From the NCBI RefSeq assembly GCF_001613935.1, contig NZ_LQCI01000045.1:7554-71553 (forward strand): 64,000 nucleotides of DNA. Direction: 5' to 3'. A program made the translations under genes and the position numbers. Under the pieces are notes generated by a model. That model ran no database searches. It saw only the letters and a list, made by a program, of their open reading frames with translations, and was not told the DNA's origin. The number at the start of each line of letters is the position of its first letter. The stretch's first letter is position 1. This document shows, in pieces, positions 26,532 through 35,732 of the stretch. This DNA is from Amycolatopsis regifaucium. GTDB lineage: Bacteria > Actinomycetota > Actinomycetes > Mycobacteriales > Pseudonocardiaceae.

Positions 26532-27361
26532 GCGATCCCCCTGGCGGTGAGGTAGTCGGCGGTGTTCTCGAAGGCGCGCTGGGCCTCGGGTGAAGCGGTC
26601 CACTGAGGACTGTCCGGTGTGGAGGGATCGCAACGCCGCGCGAGGACGCGCAGCGGGGTGACCGTGTAGTCCGGGCGCGGGTCGAGCGGATGCGCCACGT
26701 TCGCGATCAGGACGACGACCGGGAGTTCGGTGCGCAGGACCACGGATTTGCCCGGCCCGGCCGAGCCGGTGAACGTCAGCCCGCCGTCGGCTTCCACGTG
26801 GACGCCCTGGAAGAAGGAAAGGCTCGGCGGCAGATCGCGCGGGGTGAGCCCGTGTTTCGCCGCGGCGAGCGTGAACAGCGCGTTCCCCGAGGGCGAACCG
26901 CCTTGCGGGCTGCCGTCGCCGTACCGTTCGACGTTCTCGTCCACAGTGGACGTTCCGCACAGGGCATCGTGCTTGCCGCTCTCGTCGGTGACGACCGTCG
27001 CGAGCACGCGGGCCTGATCGGACAGCAGTGCCATCGCTTCACCGAGGTAGGCGTTCCACTGCACCTTCACCGTGTCCGCGACGTTCAGCCGCTCCCACGG
27101 CTGGTCGGCGTTGAACAGCAGCAGATGCGCGCAGGCGTCGCCTTCGACGTCGGTCAGCCGCAGCTCGGTGCCGCGGGCGAGCACCTTGTGCGTGTAGCCG
27201 CCACCGGCGACGGTCTCGGCCCAGACCAGCTTCGCCGGGTCGATCCCGGGCGGCGGATCCGGCCAGGTGGACGCCGGGATGGCGGGCATCGCCTCGCTCA
27301 CCGTGCCCGCCTGGGCGCGGGCGTGGTCGCGAGCGCCGTATGTGGTCGATGTCGTGCTCAT
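26528..27361 (-). CDS. Urea carboxylase-associated protein 1 (UAAP1, DUF1989)
   Basis: This 277-aa paralogue of UAAP2 has GTELRLTDVEGDACAHLLLF, the metal-site-like ESGKHDALCGTSTV and SVVLRTELPVVVLIANVAHP. The two DUF1989 proteins are always paired in these operons and probably form a heteromer. In guanidine degradation the related pair deiminates carboxyguanidine to allophanate, so its presence leaves open whether the operon acts on guanidine rather than free urea. GGAAGG precedes the ATG, and the stop overlaps the UAAP2 start (ATGA). Confidence 0.85.
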   Translation of the reverse strand: MSTTSTTYGARDHARAQAGTVSEAMPAIPASTWPDPPPGIDPAKLVWAETVAGGGYTHKVLARGTELRLTDVEGDACAHLLLFNADQPWERLNVADTVKVQWNAYLGEAMALLSDQARVLATVVTDESGKHDALCGTSTVDENVERYGDGSPQGGSPSGNALFTLAAAKHGLTPRDLPPSLSFFQGVHVEADGGLTFTGSAGPGKSVVLRTELPVVVLIANVAHPLDPRPDYTVTPLRVLARRCDPSTPDSPQWTASPEAQRAFENTADYLTARGIA

Positions 27362-27372
27362 GGAACCTTCCT

Positions 27373-28839
27373 TCAGATCGTGGGGACGGGAACCGTGGTG
27401 AGCGCGGAGCGGCGGCGCCAGCAGAGGTAGCCGGTGAGCAGCGCGGCGCCGACGAACTCGATCGGGAACAACAGGACCCAGACGGAGCCGGTGCCCGCCA
27501 GGTCGTAGATCGCGGCTCGTGGCCAGGCGATGTTGACGATCATCATCGCGCCGTACCCTACTGCCGCGACGTTGACCGGAATAGCCCATCGGCCCAGCGA
27601 GAAATGGCCTGGTTCGGCGGTGAACCGGCCCTGGCGGCGCCGCACGAGCAGCGGTCCGGTCACCAGGAGGTAGGCGAGGTAGACCACGACCACCGAAGTC
27701 CCGGTGATGGTGCTGAAGATGGTCGGATTCCCGAGATTCACCAGCAGGAGGCCGATGGCGAGCGCCCCGGACAGGATCGCGGGCGCGACCGGGGTGCCGG
27801 TGCGGGCGTTGACCGCGGAAAGCCGTTCGGCGCCGGGAAGCGCGCCGTCGCGGGCCATCGCGTAGATCAGCCGGACGGTGCCGGTCTGGATGGTCAGGGT
27901 GCAGACGACGACCGCGATCGCGACGTCGGCGAGGAAGATCCGGCCGAGGGTGTCGCCGAAGACGGCCGTGATCACGTACGGCAGGCCCTTGCCTGCCAGC
28001 TGGCCGTCGGTCAGGCTCGGTGCCGCCATCAGCGCGGTGAGAACGACCGCGAGGCCGCCGAGCCCGGAGATCAGGAGCGCGCGGAGCACGGCGCGTGGGG
28101 CGGTGCGGCGGGCGTCCTTGGTCTCCTCGGCGACCGAGGCGGCGGTGTCGAAACCGTAGAGAACGTACGCGGCCATGAGCGCCGAAGCGAGGACTCCGCT
28201 CGCACCGGGGCTTTCGCCGGCCGGCGCGAGCACGACCTGCGGACCGCGGACGGCGAACAACGCGAGGCCGGCGATCAGCACCAGGACGCCGACGAGTTCG
28301 GCCGCGACCCCGACGTCGTTGATGCGGGCAATGAGCCGCACGCCGCCGGCGTTGACCGCCGTGGTGAAGACGATCAGCAGGGCGCCGAGCAGGACCGCGT
28401 TGGTGGCGCCGGTCGGCGACGTGACCGCCGGGTCGCCGCCGACGAGCTGGAAACCGCTCCAGACCGAGGGGAGCACCACCTGCAGCGCGATCGCGGCCGC
28501 GGCGAGCGCGACGACACAGCCCACCAGCATCATCCAGCCCGCGAGCCAGCCCCCGAATCCCGGCGACAGGTGTTTCGCCCACTGGTAAACGGATCCGGCC
28601 AGCGGGAAACGGGCGGCGAGTTCGGCGAAGTTGAGCGCGACGAGCATTTGGCCGGCGAGCACGAGCGGCCACGTCCAGAAGAAGAGCGTGTCTCCGAAGG
28701 AATAGCCGAAGGCGAACAGCTGAAACACCGTGGTCAGGATGGAAACGAAGGAGAAACCGGCGGCGAAGGCAGAGAAACCGCCTAGCGTCCGGCGGAGTTC
28801 TTGGCGATACCCGAAGGCGGAAAGGTCTTCGGAGGGCAT
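27373..28839 (-). CDS. APC-family permease of the urea/guanidine operon
   Basis: This 488-aa protein has twelve predicted helices and the amino-acid/polyamine/organocation pattern, beginning with FGYRQELRRTLGGFSAFAAG and an early FPLAGSVYQWAKHLSPG loop. It is the first gene of the operon, eleven bases before UAAP1, so its likely cargo is the operon substrate (urea, guanidine or a related amine). This is position-based inference, as the sequence gives no specificity. It faces the TetR gene across 176 bp that contain two palindromes. Confidence 0.82.
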   Translation of the reverse strand: MPSEDLSAFGYRQELRRTLGGFSAFAAGFSFVSILTTVFQLFAFGYSFGDTLFFWTWPLVLAGQMLVALNFAELAARFPLAGSVYQWAKHLSPGFGGWLAGWMMLVGCVVALAAAAIALQVVLPSVWSGFQLVGGDPAVTSPTGATNAVLLGALLIVFTTAVNAGGVRLIARINDVGVAAELVGVLVLIAGLALFAVRGPQVVLAPAGESPGASGVLASALMAAYVLYGFDTAASVAEETKDARRTAPRAVLRALLISGLGGLAVVLTALMAAPSLTDGQLAGKGLPYVITAVFGDTLGRIFLADVAIAVVVCTLTIQTGTVRLIYAMARDGALPGAERLSAVNARTGTPVAPAILSGALAIGLLLVNLGNPTIFSTITGTSVVVVYLAYLLVTGPLLVRRRQGRFTAEPGHFSLGRWAIPVNVAAVGYGAMMIVNIAWPRAAIYDLAGTGSVWVLLFPIEFVGAALLTGYLCWRRRSALTTVPVPTI

Positions 28840-28864
28840 TCGGGGGCTCCTGTCTGAAGGGCCG

Positions 28865-28888
28865 AATTTCGATCGGCTGACCGAAATT
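28865..28888. promoter_or_regulatory. Candidate TetR operator 1
   Basis: AATTTCG (28865-28871) and CGAAATT (28882-28888) are perfect 7-base arms spaced 10 bases apart, 26 bp upstream of the permease start. The AT-rich arms stand out from the local composition. They suit repression of the urea/guanidine operon by the divergent TetR protein. Confidence 0.5.
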
Positions 28889-28941
28889 AAGGGCGTGCGA
28901 GGTCCTTCTGGTCTCCGCCCGGTAAGTGCGGTGTTAACAGA

Positions 28942-28955
28942 TACCGGATTCGGTA
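28942..28955. promoter_or_regulatory. Candidate TetR operator 2
   Basis: TACCG (28942-28946) and CGGTA (28951-28955) form a 5-4-5 inverted repeat about 60 bp upstream of the TetR gene. It is a second candidate for autoregulation in the divergent promoter region, weaker than the AATTTCG palindrome. Confidence 0.35.
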
Positions 28956-29015
28956 ACCTGAGCCGACCGCCGGACGTAACAAAGATCGCCGCGAAGAAAT
29001 GGCAGGATCGGATAG

Positions 29016-29672
29016 ATGACGAAAACGACCGGGGTGGGCAGACCGAGGGCCAGTGGCGCGGCGGCGAGCAAGCGGGAAGCGCGGCTCGCGGTACTGGACG
29101 CGGCGGGGGAGCTGTTCACCGGCGCCGGATACGCGGCGACGACCACGCGGGCCATCGCCGAACGCGCCGGCCTGCGCCAGGCGTCGCTCTACTACCACTT
29201 TCCGTCCAAAGAGGACATTCTCGCGGCACTGCTGGAGGACACCGTCCGGCCGTCGCTCGACGTCGCGGGCGGGCTCTCGGCCGTGCACGCGCCGGTCGGC
29301 GTCCGGCTGTGGGCGCTCGCCTACGCGGACATCCACCTGCTCGGCAGCGCGCGGCACAACCTCGGCGCCCTGTACCTGCTACCGGAGATCTCCTCGCCGA
29401 GGCTGGCGCGGTTCCGGGCCGAACGGGCGGAACTCAAACGCGTCTACGGCGCCCTCGTCACCGCGGTGGGAGTTCCCGGTGACCGCGCGGGCATCCGGAC
29501 CGACCTGGTGTTCGGGCTCGTCGAAAGCATCGCGATCGTCCGGCGCGACCGCCCGGACCTGGACGTCGAGGCGCACGCCGTCGAAGGCGCGGACAGCGTC
29601 CTGAGGCTCGCCGGTCTCGGGGAACCGGACACCGGTCTGCGCACTTCGGCCCGGGCCCTGCTGGGGGACTGA
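29016..29672 (+). CDS. TetR-family transcriptional regulator
   Basis: This 218-aa regulator has an N-terminal TetR helix-turn-helix (residues about 24-70, including TTRAIAERAGLRQASLYYHF) and an all-helical ligand domain without recognisable specificity. It is divergent from the permease-led urea/guanidine operon, and the intergenic region carries two inverted repeats, so control of that operon is the likely role. The following gene, RNase D, converges with it 20 nt away and is unrelated. Confidence 0.85.
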   Translation: MTKTTGVGRPRASGAAASKREARLAVLDAAGELFTGAGYAATTTRAIAERAGLRQASLYYHFPSKEDILAALLEDTVRPSLDVAGGLSAVHAPVGVRLWALAYADIHLLGSARHNLGALYLLPEISSPRLARFRAERAELKRVYGALVTAVGVPGDRAGIRTDLVFGLVESIAIVRRDRPDLDVEAHAVEGADSVLRLAGLGEPDTGLRTSARALLGD

Positions 29673-29691
29673 GGGGACCGAGCGGCTTCCG

Positions 29692-30945
29692 TCAGGCGGC
29701 CGCGGTGGCGTGCAGGGCCTTGCTCAGCGCCGCCGCGGCCAGCTCGATCTGCCACGGCCGGGCGCCGCCGTCGCGAAGGGTGTTGGCGACCGAGTCCTCG
29801 CTCAGGTCGGCGGGCGGACGCCAGCAGGTGCGGCGCACGAGTTCCGGCAGCAGCAGGTTCTCCACCGGCAGTTGGCGCTCCTCGGCGATCGCGGCGAGGG
29901 CGGCACGGGCGGCCGAAAGCCGGGCGGCGGCGTCGGGATCCTTGTCGGACCAGCGGTTCACCGGCGGCGGGCCGTCGGTCTGCTGGGCCGGGGTCGGCAG
30001 CTCGTCGGCCGGGAGCGAGCGGGCGTTCTGCAGGTGCCGTAGCCAGCTCGCGGTGTACTTGCGCTGGACCCGGCCGCTGAACACCGGGAGCGCCTGCAGC
30101 TGGTCGACGGTCTTCGGGTCCGCGGTGACGGCGTTGATGATCGCGCTGTCCGGCAGGATCCGGCTCGGTGCCCGATCGCGTTTGCGGGCGAGTTCGTCCC
30201 GGGCCTGCCACAGCTCGCGCACCGCGGCGAGGCCGCGGGCGCTGCGGATCTTGTGCACCCCCGACGTCCGGCGCCACGGCTCGGCCCGCGGGGCGGGCGG
30301 CGGCGCGGTGCGGACGGCCTCGAATTCCTGCTGGGCCCATTCGAGCTTGCCCTGGGCGGCGAGATCGGCTTCGAGCTTCTCGCGCAGCTCGATGAGCAGC
30401 TCTACGTCGAGGGCGGCGTAGTTGAGCCAGTCGACCGGGAGCGGACGCTTCGACCAGTCGGCGGCGCTGTGCCCCTTCTCCAGCTGGTAGCCGAGGAGGA
30501 GTTCGACGAGGGTGCCGAGGGCGACCCGTTCGTACCCGGCGAGCCGTCCGGCGAGTTCGGTGTCGAACAGGCTCTTCGGGCGCAGGTCGAGTTCGGCGAG
30601 GCACGGCAGGTCCTGTGAGGCCGCGTGCAGCACCCATTCGGCGTCGTTGAGTACTTCCGCGAGGGGTGCTAACTGCCCTTCGAGCGGAATGGGGTCGATG
30701 AGGAAAGAGCCGGCGCCTTCGCGGCGCAGCTGCACCAGGTAGGCCTTGGGCCAGTACCGGTAGCCGGACGCGCGTTCGGTGTCCACCGCGATGGCCCCGC
30801 TGCCGCCCGCGATCTTCGCGCAGGCTTCGGCGAGGGCGGTCGCGTCGGCGATCACCGGTGGAGTGCCCTCGGATGGCTCGCGTAGCAGAACCGGTGCACC
30901 GGGCGTCGAGTCTGCCTGTGATTCTCCTGGTCGGTCGCCTTCCAT
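29692..30945 (-). CDS. rnd: Ribonuclease D / HRDC-domain exonuclease
   Basis: This 417-aa 3'-5' exoribonuclease has the DEDD-y catalytic set: Asp55 and Glu57 (AVDTER), an aspartate in HAASQDLPCL, and tyrosine plus aspartate in LNYAALDVELL. An HRDC domain occupies about residues 225-310 (LAAVRELWQARDELARKRDR), with a C-terminal extension rich in Pro. It likely trims stable RNAs. It is downstream of the LuxR-type response regulator and DUF3000 on the same strand, an arrangement that I recall from other actinobacteria near hemE. Confidence 0.9.
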   Translation of the reverse strand: MEGDRPGESQADSTPGAPVLLREPSEGTPPVIADATALAEACAKIAGGSGAIAVDTERASGYRYWPKAYLVQLRREGAGSFLIDPIPLEGQLAPLAEVLNDAEWVLHAASQDLPCLAELDLRPKSLFDTELAGRLAGYERVALGTLVELLLGYQLEKGHSAADWSKRPLPVDWLNYAALDVELLIELREKLEADLAAQGKLEWAQQEFEAVRTAPPPAPRAEPWRRTSGVHKIRSARGLAAVRELWQARDELARKRDRAPSRILPDSAIINAVTADPKTVDQLQALPVFSGRVQRKYTASWLRHLQNARSLPADELPTPAQQTDGPPPVNRWSDKDPDAAARLSAARAALAAIAEERQLPVENLLLPELVRRTCWRPPADLSEDSVANTLRDGGARPWQIELAAAALSKALHATAAA

Positions 30946-31013
30946 AGGTGAAGACCCTACGGGACGAGCGGACCGCGCCTGGTCCGCCCGCCCCGCAGGG
31001 CAGTTCGCCTTTG

Positions 31014-31730
31014 TCAGCGGATCACGCCGGCACGCATGGCCAGCGCCACCATCTGAGCCCGGTCGCCCGTGCCGAGCTTGCGCCCGATGCGGGAGAGGTG
31101 AGACTTCACGGTGAGAGCGGAGAGGCTGAGTTCCTCACCGATCTCCTTGTTGGACTGGCCGTCGGCGACGAGCTGCAGCACCTCGACCTCGCGCGCCGAA
31201 AGCTCGCGCGGGGTGTTGTCGGTGCCGGCGACTCGGGTGCCGGTGGCCAGGACCGGTGCGACGCTCGGGTCCGCGTAGACGCCGCCCTCGAGCACCCTGC
31301 GGACGCCGTCGGTCACAACGACCGGCGATGCCGACTTGAGCAGGTATGCCTGGGCGCCGGCCTGGAACGCCGACCTGACCGCGTACGGGTCGTCTGATGA
31401 AGCGAGCACCACTACTCGAGGCCAGCCATGGCTACGGAGTTCCGTAACCAGCTCGATGCCACTGCCATCCGGCAGTCCGAGATCGAGGATCGCCAGGTCA
31501 CAAGGCCCAGTGGCCTGTGCTCGCGCTCTCGCCTCGGCCACCGTGGCGGCCTCGTGAACGGTGCCCGCACCCATCTGTGCGAGTCTTGCTGAGATTGCCT
31601 CCCTCAACAGCGGGTGGTCATCGACCACCAACACGGAAAAAAGCTCTTCCCGCGGGTGCGGAACCATGCTCGCCGGCAATGAACCGGCTGGCGTGGATCG
31701 GACGGCCTGAGAAATGCCGACGGTAGCCAC
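31014..31730 (-). CDS. LuxR/NarL-type response regulator
   Basis: This 238-aa protein carries an N-terminal 30-residue extension, a receiver domain (VVDDHPLLRE; Asp83 in AILDLGLPDGSG; lysine in AYLLKSASP) and a LuxR helix-turn-helix (LSAREVEVLQLVADGQSNKE). The GTG at 31730 has GGGAGG upstream. No partner kinase is adjacent, so it is an orphan. Similar orphan regulators next to RNase D, DUF3000 and hemE are frequent in actinobacteria; the function here is unknown. About 870 bases of mostly non-coding DNA lie upstream. Confidence 0.85.
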   Translation of the reverse strand: MATVGISQAVRSTPAGSLPASMVPHPREELFSVLVVDDHPLLREAISARLAQMGAGTVHEAATVAEARARAQATGPCDLAILDLGLPDGSGIELVTELRSHGWPRVVVLASSDDPYAVRSAFQAGAQAYLLKSASPVVVTDGVRRVLEGGVYADPSVAPVLATGTRVAGTDNTPRELSAREVEVLQLVADGQSNKEIGEELSLSALTVKSHLSRIGRKLGTGDRAQMVALAMRAGVIR

Positions 31731-31957
31731 GTCACTACCTCCCTGGAGTCGGTCGTGCCCCCCGACCGGCACCGGGACTTTCGGCCGTTCAGCCGCGCCA
31801 GCTTTAGACCGAAAGTGGTGTCGTCGATGGCACTGTAGCCGCCCTGAGGCCTTCGCGGGGGGATCGAACGGGTATCTATCTCAAACCAGTAATTACTCAG
31901 GGAGTTCGTTGTAACACGATCGGGCTAGTACACTGCGGGTGGCTAACACATCGCCAA

Positions 31958-32092
31958 ATGAACGCGATGGACTTCAGTTACCGGGGCCCGACCGACTGTG
32001 CAGATGGGTCGTGCACCTGCCGGTGCCTCTTCCCGGTACCGCTGGACGGCGGTGCGGCGCAGGGCGGAAAACCCCTCCGGCGTGGGGCTTGA
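31958..32092 (+). CDS. Possible small Cys-rich ORF (44 aa)
   Basis: The ATG at 31958 opens a 44-codon frame with four cysteines in ten residues (CADGSCTCRC), followed by LFPVPLDGGAAQGG and a basic end. There is no strong Shine-Dalgarno sequence, and an overlapping 63-codon frame (31939-32130) is equally open. I do not recognise it. It may be a real microprotein, a precursor-like peptide or chance; the cysteine clustering is the only positive sign. Confidence 0.22.
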   Translation: MNAMDFSYRGPTDCADGSCTCRCLFPVPLDGGAAQGGKPLRRGA

Positions 32093-32387
32093 TCAACTTC
32101 GCGGAGCGTCATGATCGCTTCACTCGGTGACGATGACGGTAACGCTCCGGAATCAGATCGAGGGGCCGGGAGGGCCTGCTCCGGCCGACTTGATCGTGTT
32201 GCGGTCCGTGACACTGTGCGTAGCACGAACGGGGTGGTCCAGACCTCTGTGCCGCCCGCTCTCCGCTGGTCGGGGCTGGTCTAGTCCAGATGGCCCTGTG
32301 GGCGGTCTCGGCGGCGTCCGGGCGCTCTCAGGGTCGCGCGAACGGCGTAAGTGAAGGCGTCTACGGGTGCTTCGCAGGGGCTCGCGA

Positions 32388-32442
32388 GTACATGAAGGTC
32401 CCCTTGCTTGCGCTAGGCGCAATGAAGGGGTCCTTCATGTAC
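32388..32442. repeat. Intergenic hairpin, TGAAGG family
   Basis: Imperfect 26-base arms (GTACATGAAGGTCCCCTTGC at the left, its near-complement ending 32442) enclose a 3-base loop, CTA, between GCGC and GCGC. The arms match the complement at about 23 of 26 positions. It lies upstream of DUF3000's stop in tandem-gene context, so it may terminate the DUF3000 transcript. Confidence 0.8.
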
Positions 32443-32605
32443 AGCTGGCCCCGGTTCGGGCGGGAGAGCAAGGGACCTTTAGTATCGCTAGCTTTCCTAG
32501 CAGTGCTAGCTGACCGGGCATCGCAAAATAACCCGAATGCTATGTCTCGATTAGTGGGATTCCGGCGTGTCGGGACACGCGGCGGCCTTCAGGAGGCGGC
32601 CCGGC

Positions 32606-33160
32606 TCAGGAGGACTGGCGTTGCCCGAAGAGGGTCACGCCGACCGGAGGCAGCCCGACGACGCTCGCCATCACCTGACAGAAGGCCTGCCCGTGCGGCC
32701 GCAGGGCGGCGTCGGTCGGCGTCCAGGACGCCCGCAGTTCCAGATCGTCGGTGCGCGCGGGCCCGGAGATGTCGCCGAAGCGGGCCGACGACGTCTCGGT
32801 GACCGTGCCGCCCAGCGCCGTCCACTCCGCGCCGGAGCTTTCCAGCGCGTCGGTCAGCCACGACCAGCCCACGGCGGGCAGGAAGGGATCGGTGGCCAGT
32901 TCCCGGTCGAGTTCCGCGCGGACGTACATGACCAGCCGCAGGACACCGTCCCAGCCCTCCTGGCCGTCCGGGTCGTGCAGCAGCACCAGCCGTCCCGACG
33001 CCAGCACGTCCGCGGGCCCCTCCACCTCGCAGCTCACCGCATACGACCACGGCGCGAGGCGCTGCGGCGGGCGCATCGTCTCCAGCTGCACTTCGGGACG
33101 GGGCCGGACCGATTGCAACGCCGCGACGGCTTCACGGAAGAGATCGGGTACTGACGTCAT
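32606..33160 (-). CDS. DUF3000 family protein
   Basis: This 184-aa protein matches the actinobacterial DUF3000 family: opening VPDLFREAVAALQSVRPRPE, then RPPQRLAPWSYAVSCEV and VMYVRAELDRELATDPFLP. It has no signal peptide or catalytic motif that I can identify. The ATG at 33160 fits the family start. It is divergent from hemE with about 97 bp between them, and DUF3000 beside hemE is a conserved pairing in actinobacteria as far as I recall. A link to heme metabolism is a guess. Confidence 0.85.
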   Translation of the reverse strand: MTSVPDLFREAVAALQSVRPRPEVQLETMRPPQRLAPWSYAVSCEVEGPADVLASGRLVLLHDPDGQEGWDGVLRLVMYVRAELDRELATDPFLPAVGWSWLTDALESSGAEWTALGGTVTETSSARFGDISGPARTDDLELRASWTPTDAALRPHGQAFCQVMASVVGLPPVGVTLFGQRQSS

Positions 33161-33257
33161 CGCGGTCACCAACCGACTGTAGGACGCGATAGTCCGGTTC
33201 GGGGCGCAGACGCGCCGAGAGCAAGGCCGCTGAGCGCCCATGGCACCATGAACCGTG

Positions 33258-34331
33258 ATGTCTCCTTCAGCTGCTTCTCCCGCGCAGATCGTCCCGGCGG
33301 CCCGTCGCGCCCTGCCCGGCTCGCCGTTCCTGGCCGCCGCGCGCGGCGAACGCCCGGCCCATACCCCCGTGTGGTTCATGCGCCAGGCCGGCCGGTCGCT
33401 GCCCGAGTACCGGGCGCTGCGCGAGGGCACCTCCATGTTCGAGGCCTGCTTCGACCCCGAGATGCTCGCGGAGATCACCCTCCAGCCGATCCGCCGTCAC
33501 GGCGTCGACGCGGCCATCCTCTTCAGTGACATCGTCGTCCCGCTCAAGGCGGCGGGCCTCGACATCGACATCGTCGCCGGTACCGGCCCGGTCGTGGCGG
33601 CGCCGATCCGCGACACCGCGGGCGTGCGCGCGCTGCCGGTCCTCGACCCGGAGCAGGTGGAGCGGGTCGCCGAGGGCGTCCGGCTGCTGGTCGGATCGCT
33701 CGGCGAGACGCCGCTGATCGGATTCGCGGGCGCGCCGTTCACCCTGGCGTCCTATCTCATCGAGGGCGGGCCGAGCCGCAACCACGAGCACACCAAGGCG
33801 CTGATGCACTCCGAGCCGGAGTTGTGGCACGAGCTGGCCGGGCGCCTGGCGGACATGGCGATCACCTTCCTGTCCGCCCAGCTGGACGCCGGGGCCGACG
33901 CGATCCAGCTGTTCGACTCGTGGGCGGGAGCGGTCTCGGAGCGGGACTACCGCGAGTTCGTCCTGCCGCATTCGGCGAAGGTGCTGTCCGCGGTCGCCGC
34001 GTACGGCGTGCCGCGGATCCACTTCGGTGTCGGCACCGGCGAGCTGCTGGTGGCCATGCGCGACGCGGGCGCCGACGTGGTCGGCGTCGACTGGCGCATC
34101 CCGCTCGACGAAGCCGTCCGGCGGCTCGGTGGCGGGGTCGTGCAGGGCAACCTCGACCCGGCGCTGCTGCACGCGTCCTGGCCGGTGCTCGAAGCGGAGG
34201 TCCGGCGCATTCACGCCGAAGGCCGCGCGGCCGACGGTCACATCTTCAACCTCGGCCACGGCGTGCTGCCCGGCGTCGACCCCGACGTACTGACGCGCGT
34301 GGTCGGGCTGGTGCACGAGCTCCAGCCGTGA
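33258..34331 (+). CDS. hemE: Uroporphyrinogen decarboxylase
   Basis: This 357-aa enzyme converts uroporphyrinogen III to coproporphyrinogen III. The signature [17 protein letters not shown] lies near residue 35, [17 protein letters not shown] near 155 and the substrate-binding FDSWAG near 220. The first codon pair is GTG-ATG and the ATG is used. It heads a coupled operon: its stop overlaps the next GTG start (GTGA). Confidence 0.95.
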   Translation: MSPSAASPAQIVPAARRALPGSPFLAAARGERPAHTPVWFMRQAGRSLPEYRALREGTSMFEACFDPEMLAEITLQPIRRHGVDAAILFSDIVVPLKAAGLDIDIVAGTGPVVAAPIRDTAGVRALPVLDPEQVERVAEGVRLLVGSLGETPLIGFAGAPFTLASYLIEGGPSRNHEHTKALMHSEPELWHELAGRLADMAITFLSAQLDAGADAIQLFDSWAGAVSERDYREFVLPHSAKVLSAVAAYGVPRIHFGVGTGELLVAMRDAGADVVGVDWRIPLDEAVRRLGGGVVQGNLDPALLHASWPVLEAEVRRIHAEGRAADGHIFNLGHGVLPGVDPDVLTRVVGLVHELQP

Positions 34332-35707
34332 AGACCGTCGCCGTCGTCGGGGGCGGTATCTCGGGACTGACCGCGGCCTACCGCCTCCGGACGTTACTCG
34401 GCGAAGACGCTCGGATCGTCGTTTTCGAGGCGACGGAGTCGCTCGGCGGGAAGCTCCGCACGGTCGAGCTCGCCGGGGAACGCTACGACGTCGGCGCGGA
34501 GGCCTTCCTCGCCCGCCGTCCTGAGGCAATTGCCCTGGTCCGCGAGGTCGGGCTGGGCGAAAGCCTGGTCCATCCCACCAAGGCCCGGGCGAAGATCCAC
34601 GCCGGCGGTTCGGTGCTCGGCCTGCCACCGGGCACGGTCATGGGCGTTCCCGCCTCGGCCGACGCGGTCGCGGGGGTGCTGTCGGAGAAGGGCCGGGCCC
34701 TGGTCGAGGCCGAGGCCTCCTTATCTCCGCTGGAACTACCCGCCGATGACGTGCCGCTCGGCCCGCTGCTGCGGGAGCGGTTCGGCGACGAACTGGTCGA
34801 CCGGCTCGTCGACCCGCTGCTGGGCGGGGTCTACGCCGGGGGAGCGGACGGGCTCGGCCTGCGCGCGACCATGCCCGGTCTCGCGTCGGCGATCGATCGC
34901 GGCGCACGCTCGCTCACCGAAGGCGCCGCGTCCCTCATGCCCGCCTCGCCGAGTACGGCGCCGGTCTTCGGTACCCTGCTGGGCGGCCTCGGCACGCTGA
35001 TCGCCCGGCTCGCGGAGCTGTCCCGCGCCGAGATCCGGACCGGGACCACCGTGACGGCGCTCGAACGCACCGCCACCGGCTGGCAGGTCGACGACCTCGA
35101 AGCCGACTCCGTCCTCCTCGCCGTCCCGGCTCCTTCGGCGCGGCGGCTGCTCGACGGTGTCGCGGGAGTCGCCTCGTCGGTGTTCGCGAAGGTCGAACTC
35201 GCGTCGATGGCGGTGGTCGCGCTCGCGCTCCCGCCGGGGACCGCGCTGCCGGAGTCGTCCGGGGTGCTGATCGGCGCCGGGGAGCGGGACGCGGCCGGGA
35301 AGCCGTTCGCCGCCAAGGCGTTCACTTTCTCCTCCCGCAAGTGGGCGCAATACGGCGAAGGCCCGGTGCTGGTGCGTGGCTCGGTCGGCCGCTTCGGCGA
35401 ACCGGGAGCCCTGCACGCCGACGACGGCGAACTCGTGCGCGTGGTCCGCGACGACCTGGCCCGGCTGACCGGTGTCACGGCCGAGCCGATCGACGCCCTG
35501 GTGACCCGATGGGGCGGCGGGCTCCCGCAGTACGGCACCGGTCACCTCGTGCGGGTCGAGCGGATCGAACGCGCCGTCGCGGCCGTCCCCGGGCTCGCCG
35601 TGGCGGGCGCGACACTGCACGGCGTCGGCCTCCCGGCGTGTATCGCCACCGCCGACGCGGCCGCCCGGCGCATCGCCGGGATCACACCGACCCACGAGGG
35701 CTCCTGA
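34328..35707 (+). CDS. hemG: Coproporphyrinogen III / protoporphyrinogen oxidase
   Basis: This 459-aa FAD enzyme (HemY/CgoX type) starts with the dinucleotide fold [17 protein letters not shown] and [13 protein letters not shown]. It ends with [19 protein letters not shown], which closes the FAD site. With hemQ next and no anaerobic HemN in view, it belongs to the coproporphyrin-dependent branch, oxidising coproporphyrinogen III to coproporphyrin III. The GTG start overlaps hemE's stop, so the frame's apparent upstream extension inside hemE is ignored. Confidence 0.93.
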   Translation: MKTVAVVGGGISGLTAAYRLRTLLGEDARIVVFEATESLGGKLRTVELAGERYDVGAEAFLARRPEAIALVREVGLGESLVHPTKARAKIHAGGSVLGLPPGTVMGVPASADAVAGVLSEKGRALVEAEASLSPLELPADDVPLGPLLRERFGDELVDRLVDPLLGGVYAGGADGLGLRATMPGLASAIDRGARSLTEGAASLMPASPSTAPVFGTLLGGLGTLIARLAELSRAEIRTGTTVTALERTATGWQVDDLEADSVLLAVPAPSARRLLDGVAGVASSVFAKVELASMAVVALALPPGTALPESSGVLIGAGERDAAGKPFAAKAFTFSSRKWAQYGEGPVLVRGSVGRFGEPGALHADDGELVRVVRDDLARLTGVTAEPIDALVTRWGGGLPQYGTGHLVRVERIERAVAAVPGLAVAGATLHGVGLPACIATADAAARRIAGITPTHEGS

Positions 35708-35732
35708 GCACCGGCAGTGCCAAGATGGCGGT

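Larger units (their letters stand above)
31731..32605. other. Long intergenic region between response regulator and DUF3000
   Basis: These 875 bases hold no confident gene. They contain the regulator's promoter region, one possible 44-codon ORF (31958-32092), a hairpin of the TGAAGG family (32388-32442) and a less GC-rich segment from about 32455 to 32560 with three CTAGC motifs at 32487-32510. Open frames above 60 codons here lack ribosome-binding sites and homology. A small RNA could be present but I cannot show one. Confidence 0.5.

Noticed and set aside
31939-32130. 63-codon frame overlapping the Cys-rich ORF
   Set aside because: GTG start without Shine-Dalgarno and no recognisable pattern. 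The alternative frame is equally open, so neither is firm.
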